Of a stretch of 23,005 bases of DNA, positions 1 through 7,051 are shown in pieces (positions within the stretch are counted from its first letter, which is position 1; each line of letters starts with the position of its first letter). The notes beneath the pieces are model-generated. The model was not told the origin of the DNA. It made no database searches and saw only the letters and a program-made list of their open reading frames with translations. This DNA is from Desulfosporosinus sp. UBA5188 (GTDB taxonomy: Bacteria > Bacillota > Desulfitobacteriia > Desulfitobacteriales > Desulfitobacteriaceae), in assembly GCA_002413075.1 (NCBI GenBank), contig DHWG01000028.1, positions 1 to 23,005 of the forward strand, read 5' to 3'. Made by a program: the position numbers and the translations under genes.

Positions 1-1986
1 AAAGAACTTTTCTTTAACCTCTTCTCTTTCCCATTCAGGACGTTCTACAGCAGTTACTTCGATCAGAGATTCCACATAAATATCGTTCTCTATCATACTA
101 ACCGTTGCATATTTGTCTTGATGGTTAACAACCAGCTCATACTCTTTCGCCCCTGCTTTTATCGCTGCTTGTTCTGCTTTTTTACTGGCTTCCTCGAGAG
201 CATAGGAAATTGCGCTTTCTAGGTCCTCGAACATCTTGCGTTCCCAAGGGGCATGCATCAAGTATGTACCATCTTCTTCTCCGGGCTTGATCAATACCTT
301 TACCGTTTCCATAATCTTGGCAGTTGCTGCCCCAATCGCATTAGCTACTTCAGCATGTTCTGGAATGACCAGAGCAGTATTCATTTTCTTGGCCATGCCT
401 GGCAACCAAGCCCGCGCTGGAGCCCCAATACCTATAATTGGCATATTGATTTTAAAGGCACAATCAAGTCCCTGTCCATCATCAGGAGAAAAGGCTTTTT
501 GTATGAAGTACATGACATCGGGATTATTTTTTAACCCAATGTTTTTCTCATCGCAGCTTACAAGACTCTGAAGGCACGTAATACAAAGGTCATTGATTAT
601 TTTTTCGGAGGCGAGTTGAATAAACTCATCCGGGTTTTTTCTCATTCGACTGGCTAAAATATTTACGCCGATTACCGATGCTTCCTGGTTCCATTGAGTA
701 TAGACCCCTTTGGCATGCAGAATGTCGGTAGGGGTCAAAGAGATTCTCGCTAATACCCCAGTATTTACAAGATGCTGTAAATTTAAAAGGTAGGGTTCAA
801 TTTCTAGCCTTTGTGTGAGATAATAAAAACTTCTTGGACCTGACTGGAGAATATCTACTACTTTTTCTTCTGAGACATTTAATTCTTCCGATGTCACTCG
901 CTTTAGAAGCATGAAACAGTCCGTTACTTGACCAAACATCAAATCATAGGTCTTATCAAAGTTAACTTTTAGTTCATTAACTAAATTAGGGTGTTGATGG
1001 GCAATCACACATAATGGCCATACTCTTTGGGGCCCTACTTCAATATTTCCATATTTACCTAATTGGATATAGCTATCGCCACCTAGTCCATATGTATAGA
1101 TTTGTGCAGCTTGAACACGCGTTAACAAACCTCCTACTGTCGCCCCTTCTGGGTTGATCCTAGGCACGCCATTCTTAATAATCGCAATATCCGTTGTAGT
1201 TCCCCCCATATCGAGGATAAGGGCTTCGGAAGTTTTGGTTAAGAAAGTTCCACCTATAATGCTGGAAGCGGGTCCTGAGAGAATTGTTTCGATGGGCTTC
1301 TCTCTAGCTAAAGCTTCGCCCATCATACACCCGTCGCCTTTAACGATCATGATGGGAGCTTCTATTTCTATTTCTTTGAGTACCGTTTTTACTGATTCAA
1401 TCAGCTCAGTGATGATTGGAATTAACCGAGCATTAAGGACCGCCGTAACTGTTCTTTCCTGGAACCCTAAAGAAGTCGTAAGCTGGTGAGCACATACCAC
1501 TGGAAGATCCAAGATTTCATTCACCATGTTTCTTACAGTAATTTCGTGTTCCGGATTCCTGACGCTAAGATATCCCGAGATTGCTACGGCATCCACTTTT
1601 CCTTTGAGTTCGCAAATCGCCTGGCGGGTTTTTTCCAGATCTAACGGTTTACGGGGGCGCCCTTTTATGTCATGCCCACCCTGCAGGACAAAGAAATGAT
1701 TTACTGGCAAGGGACCTATGGGCCCATGCCCAAGCATTAAAAGGCCAACCTCGCACCCCCGGCCTTCTACAATTGCATTGGTTGCTAATGTGGTGGATAG
1801 TGAAACCGCTTTAATATTCTTAAAATCTTCAAATTCTAAATTGTTAATACAATTCCGAATGCCGATTGATAGATCCTCCCGAGTCGTCAAAGCCTTGGCC
1901 TTCTTCAATATCTGTTTGCTCTTAAGCTCCACAACCACTCCATCGGTATATGTCCCTCCGGTATCGATTCCCAACACCAGTGACAT
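1..1986 (-). CDS. Hydantoinase/oxoprolinase-family protein (HyuA-like), C-terminus cut by window edge
   Basis: The frame is open from an ATG at 1986 to the left edge, 662 codons with no stop, so the last residues lie outside the window. Seen: an actin-like nucleotide-binding start, LGIDTGGTYTDG, at residues 5-16, and a second phosphate-loop motif, ILDMGGTTTD, near residues 257-266. Both are typical of the hydantoinase A/5-oxoprolinase family, which uses ATP to open lactam rings. Family members are usually about 680 residues, so little is missing. The start has a good ribosome site (AAGGGGG, 7 nt upstream). It is the last visible gene of the block that starts with the mttB-like gene at 5677. 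A role in processing the methylated substrate or its demethylated product is inference; an ATPase role on corrinoid proteins is a weaker alternative. No HyuB partner is visible. Confidence 0.85.
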   Translation of the reverse strand, partial: MSLVLGIDTGGTYTDGVVVELKSKQILKKAKALTTREDLSIGIRNCINNLEFEDFKNIKAVSLSTTLATNAIVEGRGCEVGLLMLGHGPIGPLPVNHFFVLQGGHDIKGRPRKPLDLEKTRQAICELKGKVDAVAISGYLSVRNPEHEITVRNMVNEILDLPVVCAHQLTTSLGFQERTVTAVLNARLIPIITELIESVKTVLKEIEIEAPIMIVKGDGCMMGEALAREKPIETILSGPASSIIGGTFLTKTSEALILDMGGTTTDIAIIKNGVPRINPEGATVGGLLTRVQAAQIYTYGLGGDSYIQLGKYGNIEVGPQRVWPLCVIAHQHPNLVNELKVNFDKTYDLMFGQVTDCFMLLKRVTSEELNVSEEKVVDILQSGPRSFYYLTQRLEIEPYLLNLQHLVNTGVLARISLTPTDILHAKGVYTQWNQEASVIGVNILASRMRKNPDEFIQLASEKIINDLCITCLQSLVSCDEKNIGLKNNPDVMYFIQKAFSPDDGQGLDCAFKINMPIIGIGAPARAWLPGMAKKMNTALVIPEHAEVANAIGAATAKIMETVKVLIKPGEEDGTYLMHAPWERKMFEDLESAISYALEEASKKAEQAAIKAGAKEYELVVNHQDKYATVSMIENDIYVESLIEVTAVERPEWEREEVKEKFF

Positions 1987-2004
1987 TTTTCTTCCCCCTT
2001 ACTC

Positions 2005-2034
2005 AAGGGCTACCTGCAAAGGCAGGCAGCCCTT
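2005..2034 (-). other. Intercistronic RNA hairpin
   Basis: A 13-bp inverted repeat with a 4-nt loop fills the 59-bp gap between the mttB-like stop and the hydantoinase-family start. The one position that fails to pair as plus-strand RNA (A2012 with C2027) becomes a G-U pair in the minus-strand transcript, so the structure fits the operon mRNA. No U-tract follows it, which argues against a simple terminator. mRNA stability, processing or polarity control between the two genes is more likely. Confidence 0.6.
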
Positions 2035-2045
2035 CGATCTTTTGG

Positions 2046-3512
2046 CTACTCGTCTTCGCCTGGCACATGTCCCACAGCGTTTTCAACAATTTCTCTGATC
2101 TTTGCAGCGACATCCTTGGGCAAAGGAATGGGTTCATGATGATTAATAATGTCTCGAACCTTTTCATTGGCGACCTGAGTGAGTGTTTTACTCCCTGCTT
2201 TTTCCCAAATATTTCGGGCAGCACGGTTCACCAGACGAGGTGCATAATTTTCCTCTATATGTTCTAGTGTGTGATCTTCATCCGCAAAGTTGCCTCCTGG
2301 GCCAACCTTTTCAATGACCTCTAAAGCCAAAGTCTCTTGATCAACATGGATACCTTTGGTTAATCTTCTGGCCATCCCAAGAATTTCGTCCGCGATTACG
2401 ACAAGATCGAGATTTGAAGTCGTTCCATATTCTGAGTAACCAGTATCATGATTCAGGTTGGCACCAGACATATTTGTCATAGCAATTGAAAGAGCTGCTT
2501 CTATTCCAGCCTGTTCGTCGATAACGCAGGAGTCTGTACAACCTGCAGTACCGAACATTGGAATATTAAGATAGTGGGCGACATCGGCCAAGCCGGCTAG
2601 GAGTAGATGAAGTTCTGGGGCTCCATAGGAGAAGATGGTCGTCTTCATATCCAAAACCGTGTATACGCCACCCATTATAAAGGGTGCTCCTTCACGAGCA
2701 CACTGACTCAGAACCAGACCGCTTAGGCTCTCGCACAGTCCCTGAACCATAACGCCAGCCATGGTTGCCGGAGCCGTCCCGCCAGCCATAATGCAGGGTG
2801 TGTAAATTGTTGGAAGACCCTTCTTAGCACCCATCACCAGTTTTTGAGCGGCTTCAAGACAGTGTATACCAGGAGAAATTGGTTCTGCATAGAGACAAAT
2901 GAAAGGATTCTTCCGTAATTCTTCCTCACCACCGGCGACAAGCTCTGCCATTTTAATAACGTCTGCTTGCCCCCATGCATCGACACAAACTGTAATGATG
3001 GGTTTATCTGTGTTTAAAATCTGCTGCTCAAACTCATGTCGATCCGAGATCAATAGCGGTACGTCCTGGACAATACCTAAAGACATGGCATAATCTATGT
3101 TGGGTAAGGCATCAAGAACCTTGGTTGCCCAGCCCACCGACTGCCGAGTCGCTCGATGTCTTTCGTTAGTAAATGGGTTTCGAGTAAATGGGGTGCATGG
3201 TCCTGAGCCAAAGTAAGCATTATTTCCTTCAACAAACAGTTCACGTGCTCCTGTCCTGCTGTTGCAAAGCACGACGTGTTTTTGGCAGGTCTTCAAAGCC
3301 TGTTCCGTGATATGTGCTGGAATCCGTACTCTTTTTCCGTCTACCCAGCAACCTGCTTTTTTCAGAATTTCTAGAGATTCTTTATCATAAAAATCTGTTC
3401 CAGTGCGCCACATCGCTTCTTCAGCAGCTAATACCAATTCCTGACACTGATCCTGCGAGAATACTTTCATCATAGTGCTTGAATAAGCTTTAAAATTTGT
3501 TCTAGTCGTCAA
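2046..3512 (-). CDS. MttB/MtgB-family methylamine/betaine:corrinoid methyltransferase, non-pyrrolysine
   Basis: A 488-residue protein of the trimethylamine methyltransferase superfamily (COG5598). The C-terminal half has the family pattern, with AGCTDSCVIDEQAG, SGANLNHDTG and the DEILGMARRL segment. Such enzymes form TIM barrels that move a methyl group from a quaternary or tertiary amine to the Co(I) corrinoid of a partner protein. The start is TTG, supported by AAGGAG 8 nt upstream. There is no internal amber codon, so it belongs with the MtgB-like (glycine betaine type) enzymes rather than pyrrolysine MttB; the gene itself ends in TAG. It lies 29 bp after the corrinoid-protein gene at 4174-3542, its probable partner. 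The substrate cannot be read from sequence; glycine betaine or a related betaine is the best guess. It is clearly diverged from the paralogue at 5677-4211. Confidence 0.9.
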   Translation of the reverse strand: MTTRTNFKAYSSTMMKVFSQDQCQELVLAAEEAMWRTGTDFYDKESLEILKKAGCWVDGKRVRIPAHITEQALKTCQKHVVLCNSRTGARELFVEGNNAYFGSGPCTPFTRNPFTNERHRATRQSVGWATKVLDALPNIDYAMSLGIVQDVPLLISDRHEFEQQILNTDKPIITVCVDAWGQADVIKMAELVAGGEEELRKNPFICLYAEPISPGIHCLEAAQKLVMGAKKGLPTIYTPCIMAGGTAPATMAGVMVQGLCESLSGLVLSQCAREGAPFIMGGVYTVLDMKTTIFSYGAPELHLLLAGLADVAHYLNIPMFGTAGCTDSCVIDEQAGIEAALSIAMTNMSGANLNHDTGYSEYGTTSNLDLVVIADEILGMARRLTKGIHVDQETLALEVIEKVGPGGNFADEDHTLEHIEENYAPRLVNRAARNIWEKAGSKTLTQVANEKVRDIINHHEPIPLPKDVAAKIREIVENAVGHVPGEDE

Positions 3513-3541
3513 CTTGAACTCTCCTTTCTAACCTACAAAGT

Positions 3542-4174
3542 TTAGGCCAAGAGCCGATTGCAGAGATCGACCGCGGAAGCAGCATCAGGAGCAAATCCAT
3601 CCGCACCCACTTCATCAGCAAAATCGTTGGATATAGGTGCTCCACCTATGATGACTTTAACTTGATCCTTAAGGCCTTCTTCCTTCATGAGCTCGATCGT
3701 GTCCTTCATTCCCAACATCGTCGTAGTGAGCAAAGCAGACATTGCTAAAATATCCGGCTTATGTTCCTTGATGAATTGCACGAATTTTTCCGAAGACACA
3801 TCAATTCCTGCGTTTATTACTGTATACCCTCGGCTCTCAAGCATCATCCCCACCAGGTTCTTACCGATATCGTGGAGGTCTCCTTTCACGGTTCCCAACA
3901 GAACTTTTCCAGCTGACGGCATGTCTTCAGATGCAATCAGAGGTTGGACCAATTCAATCCCGGCACGCATAGATCTCGCGGCGACTAGAACTTCTGGAAC
4001 GTACATTTCACCGTTCTTGAAGCGCGCACCTACCACACCCATCCCTGCGATTAACCCCAGGTTAATAATATCCAATGGGGAAACACCCTCATCAATAAGC
4101 GCCTGGGTTACTTTTTTTACTTTAGCTAAATTGCCACTAATTACGCTTTTTGAAAGTTCTTCAAAATTTGCCAT
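3542..4174 (-). CDS. Corrinoid (cobalamin-binding) protein, MtgC/MttC type
   Basis: This 210-residue methyl carrier has the two-domain layout of small methyltransferase corrinoid proteins: a helical cap at about residues 1-85 and a Rossmann-like B12 domain after it. The signature D99-x-H101-x-x-G104 (GDLHDIGKN) supplies the histidine that binds cobalt in the base-off state. It would accept methyl groups from one or both flanking MttB-like enzymes and hand them to the MtrH-like protein. The ATG has AAAGGGG about 9 nt upstream. It is 36 bp from the preceding mttB-like gene and 29 bp from the following one, so all three should be co-transcribed. It is the intact copy matching the decayed remnant at 5708-5832. 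Confidence 0.93.
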   Translation of the reverse strand: MANFEELSKSVISGNLAKVKKVTQALIDEGVSPLDIINLGLIAGMGVVGARFKNGEMYVPEVLVAARSMRAGIELVQPLIASEDMPSAGKVLLGTVKGDLHDIGKNLVGMMLESRGYTVINAGIDVSSEKFVQFIKEHKPDILAMSALLTTTMLGMKDTIELMKEEGLKDQVKVIIGGAPISNDFADEVGADGFAPDAASAVDLCNRLLA

Positions 4175-4210
4175 GGCTTTTTGCCCCTTTCATACAAACT
4201 TAAGCCTATC

Positions 4211-5677
4211 TCACACCGTTCCAGTTCTGTCTAAGATTACTTTGATTTTACCTAGAACATCTTCAGAAAGTTTTTCCGGTTGGTGCGTTTTGATAATACT
4301 TTGTGTCTTTTCTTTAACCCTCTGACCTAAGGTTTTTGCCCCGGCTGCTGTCCAGTCATCAATTCGGGTTCTATTCAAAACGCTAGGCCACCAAAATTCA
4401 TCACGGAAATATTTCAAAGTATGTTCTTCGCCTAAGTAGTGTCCACCAGGCTGAACAAAATCAATAACGCCTCGTGCTAATCTTTCTTCATTGACCTCTA
4501 CCCCTTTAATAATTCGACGCGTCATACCTATGACTTCATCGCTCATGACAAGCAATTCCAACGAACCCGTTAAACCATACTCCAATTGACCGCTGCCATG
4601 AATCAAATTTGTGCCGCTCAGCCCTTCATGAAGGATCGAAAAGGCTGCTTCCAGACCCATTTGAGCATCACTTTCTTTCGCATCCGTCGCCCCTGCGAAC
4701 CCGAAGCTGGGAATCCCAAGATACCGAAGCACATTGGCCATCCCTGTACCCATCAAGCTGACTTCTGTCGCTCCAATGGGCAATATTCCGTTTTCTGTAT
4801 CATTAATGGAGAAGAACCCTCCGGTAATGACAGACGTGCCTTGTCGGACCAATTGACCCAGTAGTATGCCTACTAAAACATCCGCCAAAGCTACAACAAT
4901 TGCTCCTGCTGGCGTCGCTGGCGAAGTTTCACCCGCAATGAGCCTCGTAGAATAAATATACGGAACACCGTTTTTAGCGGCAAACATGACCTTTTTCAGC
5001 GTTTCATCAGAATGCACCAAAGTTCCTTCTGTTTCTATTAAAAACATAACAAAGGGATCTTTCTGAAAATTCTTTAGGCTTCCAACAATGGTAGTGGCTA
5101 TATCAAGAATTGCTTGCGCTTGTTCTACACCTTGGATCGATTGAACAATTGGCTTTGTTGTATTGGTTACCAGTGCTTCGAAAGCATGAACCTCTGCGAA
5201 CCCTTGGTTGACATCTGTGGGCAGGCCATTACTCATTGCGAAATCGACGTTCTTCAAACCGTCACATACGATCCCGGTATTCACGACATCCCCTTTGACC
5301 GGTTTTCTCCGTTCACCTGTTAAGGGGTCCATCACATACGTATTATTTTGTCCCGGCCCGTAAAATGCGTTCGTCGTTTCTAGCCTTAACGCCCTTTTGC
5401 TATTTCGGTCACATACGGTCACCCTTGAGGGCGCTGTTCTCACCGCCCATTCAGTTAACGCAGAAGGAATCCTAACTCTATTTCCATCGACCCAACAACC
5501 TGCTTTTTCAAAAACTTTCTGTGCTTCTTTATTCAGAATCTCAGCCCCTGTACGTTCTAAAACCTCCATCGTTGTCATATAGAGCTCACTACATTGATCA
5601 TCACTGAGCATTTTCCATTGCGTTGTTTGATTGACCTCATAATTTGCCCGAGTATAGTTACTTTTTGTTGTGTGCAC
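4211..5677 (-). CDS. MttB/MtgB-family methyltransferase, second copy, non-pyrrolysine
   Basis: A second 488-residue COG5598 protein. Family blocks are clear in the C-terminal half (FAGATDAKESDAQMG, SGTNLIHGSGQLEYG, DEVIGMTRRI) and resemble mainstream MtgB-like enzymes more closely than the downstream copy does. It starts at GTG with GGGGAG 7 nt upstream and ends with TGA. No internal stop is present, so pyrrolysine is not used. A sigma-54 promoter lies about 240 bp upstream, with the decayed corrinoid-protein fragment in between. Expected role: transfer of a methyl group from a quaternary amine such as glycine betaine to the corrinoid protein encoded next. The equal length and tandem order show a duplicated module, and the sequence divergence suggests a different substrate for each copy. 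Confidence 0.9.
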   Translation of the reverse strand: MHTTKSNYTRANYEVNQTTQWKMLSDDQCSELYMTTMEVLERTGAEILNKEAQKVFEKAGCWVDGNRVRIPSALTEWAVRTAPSRVTVCDRNSKRALRLETTNAFYGPGQNNTYVMDPLTGERRKPVKGDVVNTGIVCDGLKNVDFAMSNGLPTDVNQGFAEVHAFEALVTNTTKPIVQSIQGVEQAQAILDIATTIVGSLKNFQKDPFVMFLIETEGTLVHSDETLKKVMFAAKNGVPYIYSTRLIAGETSPATPAGAIVVALADVLVGILLGQLVRQGTSVITGGFFSINDTENGILPIGATEVSLMGTGMANVLRYLGIPSFGFAGATDAKESDAQMGLEAAFSILHEGLSGTNLIHGSGQLEYGLTGSLELLVMSDEVIGMTRRIIKGVEVNEERLARGVIDFVQPGGHYLGEEHTLKYFRDEFWWPSVLNRTRIDDWTAAGAKTLGQRVKEKTQSIIKTHQPEKLSEDVLGKIKVILDRTGTV

Positions 5678-5707
5678 TTGTTTTCTCCCCTTTCTAAACC
5701 TACAAAA

Positions 5708-5832
5708 GTTTAGCCCAAGAGCCCATTACAGTGATCACTGCGGAAGCCGCATCAGCATCAAATCCATCCGCGCTCACTTCTATCAGCAGACTCCTGACAA
5801 AATAGGTGCTTCACCTATGGTGACTTTAACGT
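5708..5832 (-). pseudogene. Decayed 3' end of a corrinoid-protein gene (mttC-like remnant)
   Basis: Read on the minus strand, this stretch matches the last ~40 codons of the corrinoid-protein gene at 4174-3542. It keeps VKVTIGEAPI (intact copy VKVIIGGAPI) and, in another frame, SADGFDADAASAV (intact copy GADGFAPDAASAV). A frame break with TGA and TAG lies between the two parts and the stop context is shifted. Similarity continues past the old stop into the CCTACAAAGTTTAG spacer before the mttB-like ribosome site. The upstream 80% of the gene is missing. It is therefore the relic of a second corrinoid-protein/methyltransferase pair. Confidence 0.85.
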
Positions 5833-5914
5833 GAGTTACTTTTCAATTCACCTCCCAATGACTTGACATCGGCAAAATCCCATTCCTGTATTGACCCTCT
5901 GTCTAACTTATCAA

Positions 5915-5930
5915 TGCAATTTTTATGCCA
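5915..5930 (-). promoter_or_regulatory. Sigma-54 (-24/-12) promoter for the mttB-like block
   Basis: The minus strand reads TGGCATAAAAATTGCA, with GG and GC separated by exactly 10 bp as RpoN requires. Transcription would start near 5904 and run through the corrinoid-gene remnant into the gene starting at 5677. The site is nearly identical to the one upstream of the MFS gene. The natural activator is the sigma-54 regulator encoded at 9607-7052. Confidence 0.8.
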
Positions 5931-5984
5931 ACTCTCCCCTTATAAACGGTAGAGGCACCTATTTTAGGACATGTCAAAGATGAC

Positions 5985-6782
5985 CTATTCAAACTTACCG
6001 GCTCGATACGCAACTAAATAATTAGCACAATAACTGTCACGTCCTGCGATAGTCTCCGCCGCTATGATGTTAATCATCATTTGCTTGTCTAACGGATTGA
6101 TGATTAAGCCGTCTAAACCGCGATCAATGGCCATTACGGCAAAAGACTGGTTCAATACTTTCCTGATGGGTAAACCGTATGAAATATTCGATAAACCACA
6201 CATTGTGTGAACCCCTTGATACGTCGTCATAATTTTTTCAACGGCTTCTAAAAATTCGACTCCAAAGGTATCTTTTGTGGATACCGGCTGTACTAACGCA
6301 TCGACAAATATATTTTCAATGGGTATATTATTCTGAACCAGACCATTAATAAGTTTGTCCGCTATTGCCATTCTAGCATCCGTAGTTTCGGGCATCCCTT
6401 CGTCACTCATACACAAGGCTACGACCTTGTGATCTGTACCTGCAATTAATGGTAAAAGAGCTGCATAGCGATCTTTCTCTAAAGAGATGGAGTTTATCAT
6501 CGCAATCCCTTTATGGACTGAAAGTGCTTTTTCAATTGCTTTTGGATCAGGACTGTCAATACAACATGGAGCGCCATTTGTAGCCTCCTGTACAATCTCT
6601 ACAAGCCACTTCAGATAGTCGGCCTCTTTCCCTACAAAAATTCCAGCGTTTACATCGATATAATTGGCTCCTGCTTCTAATTGATCTACCGCCACTTTTT
6701 GTATTGCTGCTTTGTCTTGGGCTTCAATCGCCGCTCGAATAGATTTACGACTTGCATTGATTAATTCTCCAACGATAAACAC
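5985..6782 (-). CDS. Methyltetrahydrofolate:corrinoid methyltransferase, MtrH/MtgA-like
   Basis: A pterin-binding TIM-barrel methyltransferase of the AcsE/MtrH type, expected to move methyl groups from the methylated corrinoid protein to tetrahydrofolate. Motifs shared with its paralogue at 15372-14569 include GELINASRK, AGANYIDVNAG, CCIDSPDPKAIE and MINSISLEKDRY. I set the start at the GTG at 6782 rather than the ATG at 6842. The GTG has GAGGAG 9 nt upstream, gives 265 residues beginning exactly where the 267-residue paralogue begins, and leaves a ~67-nt leader after the sigma-54 promoter. The ATG at 6842 would sit only ~7 nt from the predicted transcript start with no ribosome site. It ends in TAG. 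A further promoter follows, so it may be a single-gene unit. Confidence 0.9.
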   Translation of the reverse strand: MFIVGELINASRKSIRAAIEAQDKAAIQKVAVDQLEAGANYIDVNAGIFVGKEADYLKWLVEIVQEATNGAPCCIDSPDPKAIEKALSVHKGIAMINSISLEKDRYAALLPLIAGTDHKVVALCMSDEGMPETTDARMAIADKLINGLVQNNIPIENIFVDALVQPVSTKDTFGVEFLEAVEKIMTTYQGVHTMCGLSNISYGLPIRKVLNQSFAVMAIDRGLDGLIINPLDKQMMINIIAAETIAGRDSYCANYLVAYRAGKFE

Positions 6783-6859
6783 GTTTGACCACTCCTCTAC
6801 TAATTTTGTTTTTGTACCTTTAGTTCTTACAATTGAGTTCATCCTGTAGATATTCTATT

Positions 6860-6875
6860 TGCAAAAACTGTGCCA
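6860..6875 (-). promoter_or_regulatory. Sigma-54 (-24/-12) promoter for the mtrH-like gene
   Basis: The minus strand reads TGGCACAGTTTTTGCA, a close match to the RpoN consensus TGGCAC-N5-TTGCA with correct GG-N10-GC spacing. Transcription would start near 6849. It lies downstream of the terminator that closes the regulator gene, so the mtrH-like gene is switched on independently. Confidence 0.85.
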
Positions 6876-6973
6876 GCTTGCAAATTGCCTCTAAATGCAT
6901 TATTCACGCGGCAAAATCTTGAATTTGCTTTACTTTTGTGTCATTTCGAGATAATTCCTTGCTCCCAAATCAG

Positions 6974-7005
6974 AAAATAAAAAAACCTACCCAAGAGGGT
7001 AAGTT
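6974..7005 (-). terminator. Rho-independent terminator after the selenoprotein regulator
   Basis: The minus strand forms a 9-bp stem, AACTTACCC/GGGTAGGTT (one U-G pair), with a 4-nt loop, followed directly by a run of T broken by a single A. It lies 47 bp after the TAA at 7052, that is after the GrdB-like end and not after the UGA at 7312-7310. This fits a transcript that includes the GrdB-like part. Confidence 0.9.
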
Positions 7006-7051
7006 CTAATTGGTTATTCTACTATGTTTAGCCTATGTTCTAAAAATTCCT

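Noticed and set aside
236..2267. Plus-strand open frames over the hydantoinase-like gene, of about 90-130 codons
   Set aside because: They are antisense to a well-supported 662-codon gene, lack ribosome sites and resemble no family.
2046..5987. Pyrrolysine use, because the mttB-like gene at 2046 and the mtrH-like gene at 5985 end in TAG
   Set aside because: Both proteins are full length at the TAG. Reading on gives short unconserved tails, and neither mttB-like gene has the internal amber codon of pyrrolysine MttB. TAG is simply a stop here.
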